Source: an uncultured Bacilli bacterium
GTDB taxonomy: Bacteria > Bacillota_I > Bacilli_A > RF39 > UBA660
Direction: 5' to 3'
DNA: 59,463 bases
Assembly (NCBI GenBank): GCA_947589105.1
Contig: CANQBL010000006.1
Location: 1 to 59,463 of the forward strand
The position numbers and the translations under genes are program-made. Below, piece by piece: positions 35,945 through 44,771 of the stretch. The notes beneath the pieces were generated by a model. It did not search any database and was not told where the DNA came from. It was given only the letters and a program-made list of their open reading frames with translations. How positions within the stretch are numbered: the stretch's first letter is position 1; every line of letters begins with the position of its first letter.

Positions 35945-36325
35945 TTATTTTCTCCTTTCTATACTATCCTCATGAAAAGATAAACATACAATTAATCCTT
36001 GATTAGTTTCTCTATATGTTAATTTTATGTATACATTCTTTTTATTAATCTCTTTTTTAAATTCAAAAATTTCTGAATTTGTATCTCTTTTTATATTTCT
36101 ATCGAATGATACATCAAAGCAATCTTCTTCATTTAATTCTAATATATATTTCCATATATCTTCTTTATTAATAATTCCTATATCAATAATAGCTTGTTTA
36201 TAATTAACTTTTTTCCCATTTATATCATAAGTTCTAGGCTCTATATATCTTTTTTTCCTTCTAATTAAATCCTTGCTAATTTTTAAAAAACTTTTTACCG
36301 CAGTTTCATCTTGAGTTGATAGCAC
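35945..36325 (-). CDS. MqsR-like toxin
   Basis: The 126-aa protein resembles MqsR in size and order of elements: KQAIIDIGIINKEDIWKYILELNEEDC aligns with the central helix region, and VYIKLTYRETNQGLIVCLSFHED with the last strands. MqsR is a RelE-fold mRNA interferase. The GTG start at 36325 has AAAGGAG seven bases before it. It is the first gene of the pair, upstream of the zinc ribbon/HTH/Panacea antitoxin, matching the toxin-first mqsRA order. Confidence 0.75.
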   Translation of the reverse strand: MLSTQDETAVKSFLKISKDLIRRKKRYIEPRTYDINGKKVNYKQAIIDIGIINKEDIWKYILELNEEDCFDVSFDRNIKRDTNSEIFEFKKEINKKNVYIKLTYRETNQGLIVCLSFHEDSIERRK

Positions 36326-36364
36326 TTAAAAACTCCTTTCATAAATACTTTTACTGCTAACATA

Positions 36365-36411
36365 ACTATAACAAAAAATATTATTGGTGTCAATTGTCAC
36401 CAATAATATTT
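36365..36411 (-). promoter_or_regulatory. Promoter and palindromic operator of the MqsR-like/Panacea pair
   Basis: On the minus strand TTGACA (36388-36393), 17 bases, TATAGT (36365-36370). A perfect 14-base inverted repeat with 8-base loop (AAATATTATTGGTG/CACCAATAATATTT, 36376-36411) covers the -35. This is a textbook position for autorepression by the HTH antitoxin. Confidence 0.8.
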
Positions 36412-36423
36412 TTCTCTCATTTA

Positions 36424-36545
36424 CTATTTTTTAAAAACCAAAAGTTTACTTATTAAATAATTAAAAATTATTTGAATTAACTGACATATTAAAGTAAAAA
36501 CTAATACCCATGCATTTGTATTCAAAACATCTATTGTACAAAATT
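36424..36545 (-). pseudogene. 3' remnant of a GtrA-family flippase gene
   Basis: About 37 codons on the minus strand end in a hydrophobic helix and the GtrA-type terminus ICQLIQIIFNYLISKLLVFKK-stop (key residues NYLISKLLVFKK). A stop lies directly upstream and no start is present. GtrA proteins flip undecaprenyl-phosphate sugars; this fragment marks a lost glucosylation module. Confidence 0.7.
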
Positions 36546-36693
36546 AGTTTAATGCATTTAACATCGATACATTAAAAAGTAATAAAATTTAAAAAATTAA
36601 AATTAGGAAATTTGTCTTTTTATTTTACTTCCACTATCTCAATTATAAAATAATATATTTTTTATTTTCCTTCAATATACTTAACAACTTTAT

Positions 36694-36900
36694 CTATTTA
36701 TATAATGTTTTAATATCATTTTCAATCCACTCATCACCTACAATTTCACAAAAATATCCTTCGTTATATATACTTTTTATGTAAATTTTGTCCTTTTCAC
36801 AATAATCTTATAATATTAATATTTTCTTTATAACAATTTTTAATAATATCTATAGAAGATATTAACAAAAATATTATTATAAAAGTAGTTATATAAACAG
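36694..36900 (-). pseudogene. 3' remnant of a DUF6056-like membrane protein gene
   Basis: Across one frameshift the minus strand reads a TM-like IITTFIIIFLLISSI, then NCYKENINIIR and DKIYIKSIYNEGYF...GDEWIENDIKTLYK-stop. This parallels the C-terminus of the intact gene at 48970-50670 ([14 protein letters not shown]...[14 protein letters not shown]). It is a decayed relative. The stretch 36546-36693 and 36901-37016 shows nothing else I can identify. Confidence 0.65.
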
Positions 36901-37016
36901 TATCGTGTGTCATAACCTTCCTTACACAAAACTATAGTATCATAATTTATCCTGATTTACTTATGATTTCAATTTTTTATTTGACATAAAAAGAGAAACT
37001 ATCTAAAATTAATTAC

Positions 37017-39041
37017 TTAATTTTGCAATAGTCCCTTTTTTCCATAATAAATTACATAAGCATTTAATTTTAATTCTTTATTAGCCTTAGATTTGATAAA
37101 ACTTTTTAATTTTTTATTTTTAAAATAATTATTTCTTTCAATTATATAACTTGTTATATCACTATCTAAACTATTTAACATTTTACAATAATAATTACTA
37201 TTGAATATATTTATTACTACATCATACAAATTATCATAAACATAATTTATAAAATCTTCCAAATCTTTATCGTTTAATTCATATAATTGATTAAATATAA
37301 ATTCTTCTATACGCCATGAATATGTATAATACTTAAATTTTTTAATATCTACATTAACATATTTGTTATAATTATTTAATCTACAATCAACCTCTTTTAA
37401 TACATCTATCATACTATAACCTGCACTACTTCGCATTATAGAATCACTTCTTATATAATACTCATAATATGGTTTATTAATGTATTTTATTGTCTTTGCT
37501 GACAACATTACAAAGGGATTAGTACTTAAGTCTTCGTATTTATCTTCCATAAATTTAATTTTCAGATTATCATAAAGGTTCTTTTTAATAATCTTATTGC
37601 AAGTTGAAGGCATTATTGTTGTATAAAGCAGACCCTCATACTTATTTAAATCATTAAAAACCCACTCTATTGCTGATGTTTCAAACTTAGAATTATCTGT
37701 TACAGATAACCAATCATATATAATAATATCAACATCATTTTTCATATATTCTAATGCTTCTTTAAAAAATGATTTATTAATTGTGTCATCCGAATCTATA
37801 GATGCAATATACTTACCTTTGGCAATTTTTAAGGCTACGTTTCTTACGTTCCCTAAACCATGATTATTTTGTTTTATATAATTAATTAAAATAGGATATT
37901 TATTTTTATATTTTAAAATAATTTCTTCTGAATCATCATTAGATCCATCATTTATAATTAATATTTCAGTTTTTGTTCTAATTTTATTAGGAAGAGCTTT
38001 TAAAATTGACTTTAAACAAGCATCTAGATATTTTTCTGTATTATAAACAGGTACAACTATTGATAATAATAAATTGCTATCACTTATAATACATTTTTTT
38101 TCTACTCTACATCCTAAAAATTCTTCTATTTCTTTTTTAGATTGCTTTGAATATTTAATTCTAAAATTTTTATATTCATTTAAAATTTTAGATTTATTTT
38201 TTATAGCATTAAATAGTTTATTTGATATTTCATCAACACTATCGTCACTTTCTACGACTAGCATATCCTTCAAATAGCCTTTTTTTAATATACCATTATT
38301 ACCCAGAATACATGGTACCCCTCTATCCATACTTTCAATAAAAACTAAATCATTATTATCAGTAAAATTAACATATAAGTTAGCATAATTATTTTCCATT
38401 AACTCCTGATTTGTTTTACAATTTATATACTTAATTTTAAATAATTTTAGGAAGTTTTTTGTAACTTTACTAGCTTTTAAAATTTTAGCAGTATAATCCT
38501 TGAATTTTAAAGCACTAAGCGAATTATAAAAACTATGTGTTAACTGATTTTCATCTGAAAGTATACCAATAGTTTTATTTAATGATTTATTTTCATTATT
38601 AATAAAATTATTCTTTGGAACATCTAATGATATATGAAACAATTTTATGTTTTTATTTTTTAAAGTTTCATATAAGTTGTTATCTATAAATCCTATCGAA
38701 TTTATTTTATTAGTATTATATAAATGCATAATATTTTTAAAATCGGAATAAATGCTTTTATTAGAAAAACCTCCTAGTGAATATGTGAATAATATCTTAT
38801 AAATATGTTTATTTTTAATTGAATTAATTATATCCAAATATTCAGGTACATAATCAACAAAAATCAATTGTTTGAAGTTATTATTATTAATAAAATTAAT
38901 AATACTCTCTAAATCCTTTTTGTTATTAAAAAGAATTATATTATTAAAGGAATAATTTAAATATTTAAAATATTGCTTGCTAATAGTTGGAATTATTAAT
39001 AAATAATTTTTATTATGTATAACATCGTCATTATAATTCAT
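37017..39041 (-). CDS. Two-domain glycosyltransferase (GT4-like N-terminal, GT2 C-terminal)
   Basis: The 674-aa protein has an N-terminal Rossmann-type half (1-320) ending in VFIESMDRGVPCILGNNG, like the sugar-nucleotide end of GT-B enzymes. A GT2 domain starts near 330: LSIVVPVYNTEKYL, ILIINDGSNDDS and the DSDD site at about 425. No TM is present. It likely adds two sugars, or the N-terminal half is a degenerate binding unit. It follows the GT32/GT-B gene by 8 bases and ends the locus before a zone of gene remnants. Confidence 0.85.
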   Translation of the reverse strand: MNYNDDVIHNKNYLLIIPTISKQYFKYLNYSFNNIILFNNKKDLESIINFINNNNFKQLIFVDYVPEYLDIINSIKNKHIYKILFTYSLGGFSNKSIYSDFKNIMHLYNTNKINSIGFIDNNLYETLKNKNIKLFHISLDVPKNNFINNENKSLNKTIGILSDENQLTHSFYNSLSALKFKDYTAKILKASKVTKNFLKLFKIKYINCKTNQELMENNYANLYVNFTDNNDLVFIESMDRGVPCILGNNGILKKGYLKDMLVVESDDSVDEISNKLFNAIKNKSKILNEYKNFRIKYSKQSKKEIEEFLGCRVEKKCIISDSNLLLSIVVPVYNTEKYLDACLKSILKALPNKIRTKTEILIINDGSNDDSEEIILKYKNKYPILINYIKQNNHGLGNVRNVALKIAKGKYIASIDSDDTINKSFFKEALEYMKNDVDIIIYDWLSVTDNSKFETSAIEWVFNDLNKYEGLLYTTIMPSTCNKIIKKNLYDNLKIKFMEDKYEDLSTNPFVMLSAKTIKYINKPYYEYYIRSDSIMRSSAGYSMIDVLKEVDCRLNNYNKYVNVDIKKFKYYTYSWRIEEFIFNQLYELNDKDLEDFINYVYDNLYDVVINIFNSNYYCKMLNSLDSDITSYIIERNNYFKNKKLKSFIKSKANKELKLNAYVIYYGKKGLLQN

Positions 39042-39049
39042 TTTATCAC

Positions 39050-40849
39050 CTACTTATTTAAAAAGTCCTTGGTCATCCTTTCAGCATTTTTCCTATTATC
39101 AATACTAAAATTATTGTACATTTTAATTATTTTTTCTGAATTATTTAAAGCTGTTTCTATTTTATTTTTTATTTCAAGAACATCTTCCTCGTTGTTTACG
39201 ACTATATATTTTTCTAACTTACTATTTTTAAAATAATGATGATTATTACCAGTAATGCAAACAACGTTATTTTCCATACTTTCTAAGGGAAGCATTGGGG
39301 CACATTCAGAGTATGTAACATATAAGTTTAAACTGTTTTTTAACATTCTCTCTATTAATTTTTCTCTTGGTAAGGAAACGGTAGTTCCCTGTATTTTAAC
39401 TTTTAATATTTTAGCAAACTCTACAGCAGTTTCATTTAATGGAACCATATCTATAACAGCGTTTTCTATTAAAGAAATTGCAGCCATCTGAGAAAACATA
39501 TTTTTTCTCCAATCATCACATTTAGCAGCATATAAACCAATTACTAATTTAGAAGCTTTTTTAATATTCTTTTTCTTTTCTATAGTAACTTTATTTGTTA
39601 AAAAGTAAGCGTTATACCCTTCTTTTTTATAAAAGTTTAATAAACTTTCTTTACAAGTAGCCATCACATCTACAATGTTTTTATTATGCAATTTTATTAT
39701 TTCTTTATTCCTTTTCCAACCATATTCATCAGAAACTTGGGAATGACTACCATGCCAATATGTTTTTAGTTTTATATTTTTTTTATTATTTTTTAAATAT
39801 ATAGCTAAATTTTTCCATCCTTCTGCAAAAGAACTAAATATAATCTGTTCTATATTAGATTTTAATATTACATTACCTATATTCTTAATATCTTCTTTTC
39901 TATATAATTCTCCACAATCAACAAGATTCTCAAATAATTCCTTAGTGGCAGAAGCGGCTCCTAACCAATTACTATTATAAAACACAATATATTTTTCATT
40001 AGAATTATCTATTATATGTTGCTTTGTACTTTCAATTCTGTTTAGATATTCGTTAGTTATTAAACTCTTTTTAAATCGATATTTTCTATACAAAACAAGT
40101 GGAAATAATATAGCTTTTATAATTTTTCTAATATAATATTTAGTTTTTCTATATAAATCAAGAATTTTAAAGGTTCTTTTCTTGCCTATTTTTCTAACCA
40201 TATTTATTTCAATTCTATCCTTTAAAGGGATCCAACTTGCATCATAATAATGAATCATACATGTATTATCAGTAAATACATTATTTTCCCAATTATAAGA
40301 ATATGGATAAAAATAATCACGAGGATATATAAATATATTATCTTTTAATACTTGTATTTCTTTAGAACCTTTTTTTAAACCATAATCATCTAGTATTTTG
40401 CTAATTAATCTTGGAATAATAAATTCATCTATTTTACTAACGTCAAACTTATCAAACGCTTTATAGATCTTAAGTAATTCGGAAGTTAAAAAGCTATTTT
40501 TTCGCCTTTCAAACCAAACCCCAACCGCTACATAACCAGTATCTTCTAGCCCCAAAAATGTATCATTTTTTAACAATTCTGAAATATCTTTTGTAACTTT
40601 CATATCAGTATCAAAATATATTCCACCCATTTCATTTAATGCCTTTGTTCTAACATAATCTGAAACAAAAGCCCATTTTTTATTTTTATAAGCTTCTTTT
40701 ATAAACGTACATTCGTTTAAATCAACATTTTGTTCCGACCATTTAATTATTTTATAATCAGGCAAAAATTTTTTCCAACTTTTTATACATTTCTTAGCTA
40801 ATTTAGGCAATGGTTTATCTCCAAACCAACAATAATGAATACATTTCAT
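39050..40849 (-). CDS. Two-domain glycosyltransferase (GT32-like N-terminal, GT-B-like C-terminal)
   Basis: The 599-aa protein starts with a GT32/capsular sugar transferase domain: IHYCWFGDKPLP, AFVSDYVRTKALNEMGGIYFDTD (DxD near 96-98). The second half (about 280-599) is GT-B-like, with PLESMENNVVCITGNNHHYF resembling the other two-domain enzyme downstream. AGAGG precedes the ATG. It has its own promoter with a (TAA)n tract. A decayed copy of its first ~115 codons lies at 50.7-51.0 kb. Confidence 0.87.
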   Translation of the reverse strand: MKCIHYCWFGDKPLPKLAKKCIKSWKKFLPDYKIIKWSEQNVDLNECTFIKEAYKNKKWAFVSDYVRTKALNEMGGIYFDTDMKVTKDISELLKNDTFLGLEDTGYVAVGVWFERRKNSFLTSELLKIYKAFDKFDVSKIDEFIIPRLISKILDDYGLKKGSKEIQVLKDNIFIYPRDYFYPYSYNWENNVFTDNTCMIHYYDASWIPLKDRIEINMVRKIGKKRTFKILDLYRKTKYYIRKIIKAILFPLVLYRKYRFKKSLITNEYLNRIESTKQHIIDNSNEKYIVFYNSNWLGAASATKELFENLVDCGELYRKEDIKNIGNVILKSNIEQIIFSSFAEGWKNLAIYLKNNKKNIKLKTYWHGSHSQVSDEYGWKRNKEIIKLHNKNIVDVMATCKESLLNFYKKEGYNAYFLTNKVTIEKKKNIKKASKLVIGLYAAKCDDWRKNMFSQMAAISLIENAVIDMVPLNETAVEFAKILKVKIQGTTVSLPREKLIERMLKNSLNLYVTYSECAPMLPLESMENNVVCITGNNHHYFKNSKLEKYIVVNNEEDVLEIKNKIETALNNSEKIIKMYNNFSIDNRKNAERMTKDFLNK

Positions 40850-40874
40850 TTTTATTACCTCTCATTATTAATCT

Positions 40875-40920
40875 TTATTATTATTATTATTATTATAACA
40901 AAGCTATTTTTTTTTTACAA
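40875..40920 (-). promoter_or_regulatory. Promoter with a TAA trinucleotide tract before the GT32-like gene
   Basis: On the minus strand TTGTAA (40915-40920), 17 bases, TATAAT (40892-40897). The -10 runs straight into about seven TAA repeats (40875-40897) covering the expected start site. The -35 region shares TTTAATTTGTAAAAAAAAA with the promoter near 59.4 kb. Confidence 0.7.
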
Positions 40921-40941
40921 ATTAAATATTATACAAAAATT

Positions 40942-40979
40942 AAAAAAATGTGTACTTTCTTTTGAAAATACACATTTTT
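40942..40979 (-). terminator. Terminator after the EamA pair
   Basis: AAAATGTGTA/TACACATTTT hairpin with a T run on the minus strand. It separates the amino-sugar module from the two terminal glycosyltransferase genes. Confidence 0.75.
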
Positions 40980-41061
40980 GTACTGTTTTGCGCTTATTTG
41001 TTCACTTTAGTACGATTAAACGTGAATTTTTTTATCTTTTACGATAACTTTTTAATATTTT

Positions 41062-41409
41062 TTATATTGAATAAACACATATTCCTAATAATATTAAAAT
41101 AAGAGCAATTATTTTAAATTTTGTTATTTTTTCATTAAAAATTTTAACCCCAAATATTGTTACATATATATAACTTGTTGATTCTAATACAGGTCCCATA
41201 GAAAGGGGTATACCTTTATATGCAAATATTGTTAAAAATGTTGCTACAAAAAATATGATATAAGAAAATATAACTAATGGGTTTAAATATTCTTTTATTT
41301 TCGAATCATACTTTTTCATAGCAGATTTCTTTAACATAACTTGAGATATGGAACTAATAAAAACCCCAAATAATAAAAAACAAGAATATAATAAAATCGT
41401 TTTACTCAT
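41062..41409 (-). CDS. EamA/SMR-type four-TM protein, likely flippase subunit (ArnE/ArnF-like)
   Basis: The 115-aa protein has four TM helices and SMR/EamA signatures (GPVLESTSYIYVTIFGVKIFNEKITKFKIIALILILLG, key residues E and GVKIFNEK). A similar 121-aa protein is encoded just upstream with 8 bases overlap. Paired small EamA proteins next to an ArnC-like transferase match ArnE/ArnF, which flip undecaprenyl-phosphate-aminoarabinose. The same role for another amino sugar is inferred. Confidence 0.75.
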   Translation of the reverse strand: MSKTILLYSCFLLFGVFISSISQVMLKKSAMKKYDSKIKEYLNPLVIFSYIIFFVATFLTIFAYKGIPLSMGPVLESTSYIYVTIFGVKIFNEKITKFKIIALILILLGICVYSI

Positions 41410-41767
41410 GTTTTTTATTCTCCTTTTTATTATCTGATATAGAATATATTACTATTCCTAATATAATTATTAATGCCCCTATTATCTTTTTTAAAGTTAT
41501 TATTTCACCAAAAAATATTAATCCCCAAAGCATCCCCCAAACAACAGCTATTGCTTTATTTGCATATGCACTTGTTAAACTTAATTTCTTTATAATTTGC
41601 TGCCAAAATATTGCATATAATCCTAACAACAATAATATACCACTATAACATAGACAAAATTTTAATGATAAAAAAGCCGAATGTGCTGCAACTTTAGATA
41701 ATATCCCCGAAAAAGAATAAATCATGAATAAAACATGAAGTAAAACATAACTATTTATCTTTTTCAT
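41402..41767 (-). CDS. EamA/SMR-type four-TM protein, likely flippase partner subunit
   Basis: The 121-aa protein has four TM helices with the EamA elements SAYANKAIAVVWGMLWGLIFFGEIITLKKIIGALIIILG (key residues WGLIFFGE). It overlaps the ArnC-like gene upstream by 17 bases and the second EamA gene downstream by 8. Such tight overlaps suggest a stoichiometric heterodimer. Confidence 0.75.
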   Translation of the reverse strand: MKKINSYVLLHVLFMIYSFSGILSKVAAHSAFLSLKFCLCYSGILLLLGLYAIFWQQIIKKLSLTSAYANKAIAVVWGMLWGLIFFGEIITLKKIIGALIIILGIVIYSISDNKKENKKHE

Positions 41768-42713
41768 ATTTATTTTCCTTAAAATTTATTTTTTCTTTAA
41801 TTACATATTGAGGTGGATTGTTTAAACATATATATATTCTACCAACATACTCACCTATTAAACCTAGTATTATCATTATAATTCCACCTATAAAGAGCAA
41901 AACTGACATTAATGAACTATATCCAATTAATACCCTTGATGGTGTAATTATTTTTTTTATTATTAATATTAAACCGTAAATAAAACCAAAAAATGATGTC
42001 AAGCAACCAAGAAATGTTGCTACACGTAATGGTTTTACAGAAAAAGCCGTAAAACCATTAATCCATAAACTTAACATTTTTCTAAAAGTAAATGTTGTTT
42101 CGCCTTGTATTCTTTTTCTTTCTTCCATTTCAATATTAACGAAATCATTTGTTGTCCTTAATAATAACCCTGTTAAATATGGATATGGGTTTTTATATTT
42201 TAAAATTTCGTCAACTATAAATCTTTGCAAAGCCATAAAGTTTGTAAAATTAACATCTTTTGGTTTTTTCATAATAACTTTAGTCATTTCTCTATTAATC
42301 ATTGTTCCAAATTGTTTAAATAAACTTTGTTTATACTCAGTATATTTAGCCATAGAAACATCATGACCTTCTTCTAATGGTTTAATTAATTTCCACAAAT
42401 TTTCCATTGGACATTGACCATCGTCATCCATAATTATTATATAATCACCTTTTGTTTGTGATAATCCTGCCATAACTGCTCCAGGTCTATTCATATTTTT
42501 GGCTAAACTTAAAGCTTTTACTTTTTTATTCTTTTTTGCTATATCTTTTAATACACCTAAAACATTATCTGGTGATTGATCATTTACTGCTATCACTTCA
42601 TAATCATATTTATCTTTTTGTAATACCACCGTTTCAATTTCATCAATAACTTTAGTTATATATTTTTCGCTTCCATAACATGGTATTACAAAACTAATTA
42701 ATTTTTTTGACAT
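41751..42713 (-). CDS. Undecaprenyl-phosphate glycosyltransferase, ArnC/GtrB-like GT2
   Basis: The 320-aa protein has a GT2 domain (SFVIPCYGSEKYI, NDQSPDN, the MDDDGQCP metal site near 93-100) and the ArnC/GtrB C-terminal part with two TM helices (about 228-250 and 262-285), ending in GRIYICLNNPPQYVIKE. This family loads a sugar from a nucleotide donor onto undecaprenyl phosphate at the inner face. ATG 42713 has GGAGG before it; the frame opens at 42725. It sits between an aminotransferase and a flippase pair. Confidence 0.88.
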   Translation of the reverse strand: MSKKLISFVIPCYGSEKYITKVIDEIETVVLQKDKYDYEVIAVNDQSPDNVLGVLKDIAKKNKKVKALSLAKNMNRPGAVMAGLSQTKGDYIIIMDDDGQCPMENLWKLIKPLEEGHDVSMAKYTEYKQSLFKQFGTMINREMTKVIMKKPKDVNFTNFMALQRFIVDEILKYKNPYPYLTGLLLRTTNDFVNIEMEERKRIQGETTFTFRKMLSLWINGFTAFSVKPLRVATFLGCLTSFFGFIYGLILIIKKIITPSRVLIGYSSLMSVLLFIGGIIMIILGLIGEYVGRIYICLNNPPQYVIKEKINFKENKYEKDK

Positions 42714-43738
42714 ATATTCCTCCAAAAATTATTAAATTCTGTACATATTTTATTTATTTCGTTTTTTGATATAGTTAAAGAAAAATTAATTATTTCTTTT
42801 TCCATTTTTTCCGCATTAATATATTTTTTATCTACAAAACATTTAGCTATATTTGGATACCAATCACTAATAAATAAGTTTTTATTAAGAAAATGATTTA
42901 TTAATTTTCTTCTATATTCTTCATTTGAAATTAAAATATTAAATCTCCATGGGGTTGAAGATTCAGAATAATTTAGAATTTTCCAATAATCATTTGGTTC
43001 AAAATTATTTAAAAAAATTTTATAATTATTTATTCTTTTTTTTAATATATTAGCTAGTTTACTAATTTCTACTCTTATTTTTTCTTTTGTTTCTTTATCT
43101 ATCTTGTATAAAAAATTATCTTTATAATCATGAGAAAAGAATTCTTTTAATTTATAATCATCATTTAAATTCCTTAATCTTCTATATTCAGATGAAAATA
43201 AATTATTACTTTCTTCTATTTTATTATTATATTCTTTTAATTCATCGTTCATATCTTCTAAAAAAGTTAAATCATTATCAGAAATAACAATACCACCATT
43301 ACCTATATCTACTATTTTTGCATGTCCTGTACTAAATATACTGAAATGACCGAAGCTTCCCACTGGAATATTTTTTACCATTGCACCCATAGCAGAAGCT
43401 GCATCTTCTATTAAAAGAATATTATTTTCATCACAATATTTTCTTAATTCTATTATTTCAAGTGATGCATTTCCATACATGTGAGGAAAAATAATACAAC
43501 CTGTATTTTCATTAATACTCTTTATAATATCTACTAAATTCATATTCCCTGTTGTAGGATCTACATCAACAAATACAGGTTTATTATTAGAATATATTAC
43601 TGGATATACTACTGCATAACATACGTTGGCAGGAACTATTACTTCTTTATTTTTCATATATTTACTTAATATTAAATATATTCCAGAAGATGCTCTACCA
43701 ACTATAGAATAATTTTTTTTAATACTTAAAATATTCAT
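42698..43738 (-). CDS. DegT/DnrJ/EryC1-type aminotransferase, divergent
   Basis: The 346-aa protein has the sugar aminotransferase fold: VPANVCYAVVYPVIY, FVDVDPTTGNMN, the PLP-binding ED pair (111-112, EDAASAMGA) and a lysine K141 in GHAKIVDIGNGG at the catalytic position. It differs strongly from the RffA-like enzyme in the same operon, so it probably acts on another keto sugar or a small keto acid. It overlaps the SDR gene by one base and the next gene by 16. Confidence 0.82.
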   Translation of the reverse strand: MNILSIKKNYSIVGRASSGIYLILSKYMKNKEVIVPANVCYAVVYPVIYSNNKPVFVDVDPTTGNMNLVDIIKSINENTGCIIFPHMYGNASLEIIELRKYCDENNILLIEDAASAMGAMVKNIPVGSFGHFSIFSTGHAKIVDIGNGGIVISDNDLTFLEDMNDELKEYNNKIEESNNLFSSEYRRLRNLNDDYKLKEFFSHDYKDNFLYKIDKETKEKIRVEISKLANILKKRINNYKIFLNNFEPNDYWKILNYSESSTPWRFNILISNEEYRRKLINHFLNKNLFISDWYPNIAKCFVDKKYINAEKMEKEIINFSLTISKNEINKICTEFNNFWRNICQKN

Positions 43739-44742
43739 TAAAATGTTACCGGTCTTTGATCTTCTCTAATGTCATGATAATTTTTAAACTTTTTCGTTTT
43801 CCATTCTTCTTTATAATCAATTAACATAGCTTCATAATTCGCATATTGTGGTTTCCAATTTAATTCACTTTTTATTTTATCTATGTTATAAATATATCCA
43901 CGTTTTAACCCTTGCTTAGTTTCATCTTTACTAACCTTTGATTGCCCTTTTTCAGAAGCAAATACTTTAGCAATATATTTGGCTTCTTCATATAATGAAT
44001 ACCCTACTCCTGAAGCTAAATTATAAATACCATGTGCACTTTCAGCATTTACCGCACATTCAATAGCCCTTAAAACATCTTTTATATAAATATGATCTCT
44101 TTTAATTTTACTATTTCCCCATACTTCTATATCTTCTCCATTTAGAGCTTTTTCAACAAATATTTCAAAAGTACTTTTCTTATATGTCCCATCTTTAGCT
44201 AAAAAACCTAAGATTTCTCCATACCCATGCACACCAGTGAATCTCAAAGTAATAGTATTTAATCCAAAATCTTTATTATAATATTCCATAAAATTTTCAG
44301 CTGCTATTTTAGAAATAATGTATGGTGTATGATCCCCAGTATAAGACATTCCGTCTGTTTCTTTAATGTCTTCAGTTTTTGCTAAATCATTATATACTTT
44401 ATGAGTTGAACTCATAATAACTTTTTTTATTCCATTTATTCTAGCAAATTCTAATATGTTATAAGTTCCTAAAGTATTTATCTCAAAGAATTTATTAACT
44501 GGGGTTTCATGTTCTGCTATAACTCCTGCTAAATTTATAATAGCTTGAACATTTTCTGTTGGTAATTTTTTATAATCCTCTTGATTTGTTATATCAAATG
44601 TTTGGAAAGGAACATCATTTTCTTTAAAAAATTCTTCTACTTTTTTGGATCTTCCTAATGCTAAAACATCATAACCCCTCTCTTTCAAATAAATTGATAA
44701 ATAACGCCCAACATAACCAGTTGCTCCTGCAAGTAATATCAT
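43738..44742 (-). CDS. NAD-dependent epimerase/dehydratase (extended SDR)
   Basis: The 334-aa protein has GATGYVG at residues 6-12, a catalytic YIISK (YxxxK) and the extended-SDR C-terminus. It probably modifies a nucleotide sugar (epimerisation, dehydration or reduction). It has a strong GGAGG site and is encoded between the two aminotransferase genes; the precise reaction is unknown. Confidence 0.88.
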   Translation of the reverse strand: MILLAGATGYVGRYLSIYLKERGYDVLALGRSKKVEEFFKENDVPFQTFDITNQEDYKKLPTENVQAIINLAGVIAEHETPVNKFFEINTLGTYNILEFARINGIKKVIMSSTHKVYNDLAKTEDIKETDGMSYTGDHTPYIISKIAAENFMEYYNKDFGLNTITLRFTGVHGYGEILGFLAKDGTYKKSTFEIFVEKALNGEDIEVWGNSKIKRDHIYIKDVLRAIECAVNAESAHGIYNLASGVGYSLYEEAKYIAKVFASEKGQSKVSKDETKQGLKRGYIYNIDKIKSELNWKPQYANYEAMLIDYKEEWKTKKFKNYHDIREDQRPVTF

Positions 44743-44771
44743 ATTTTACCTCCTACTATTTATAATTACTT

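Noticed and set aside
40875..40897. Coding repeat or low-complexity ORF in the TAA tract
   Set aside because: TAA is a stop in frame; the tract is intergenic and part of the promoter.
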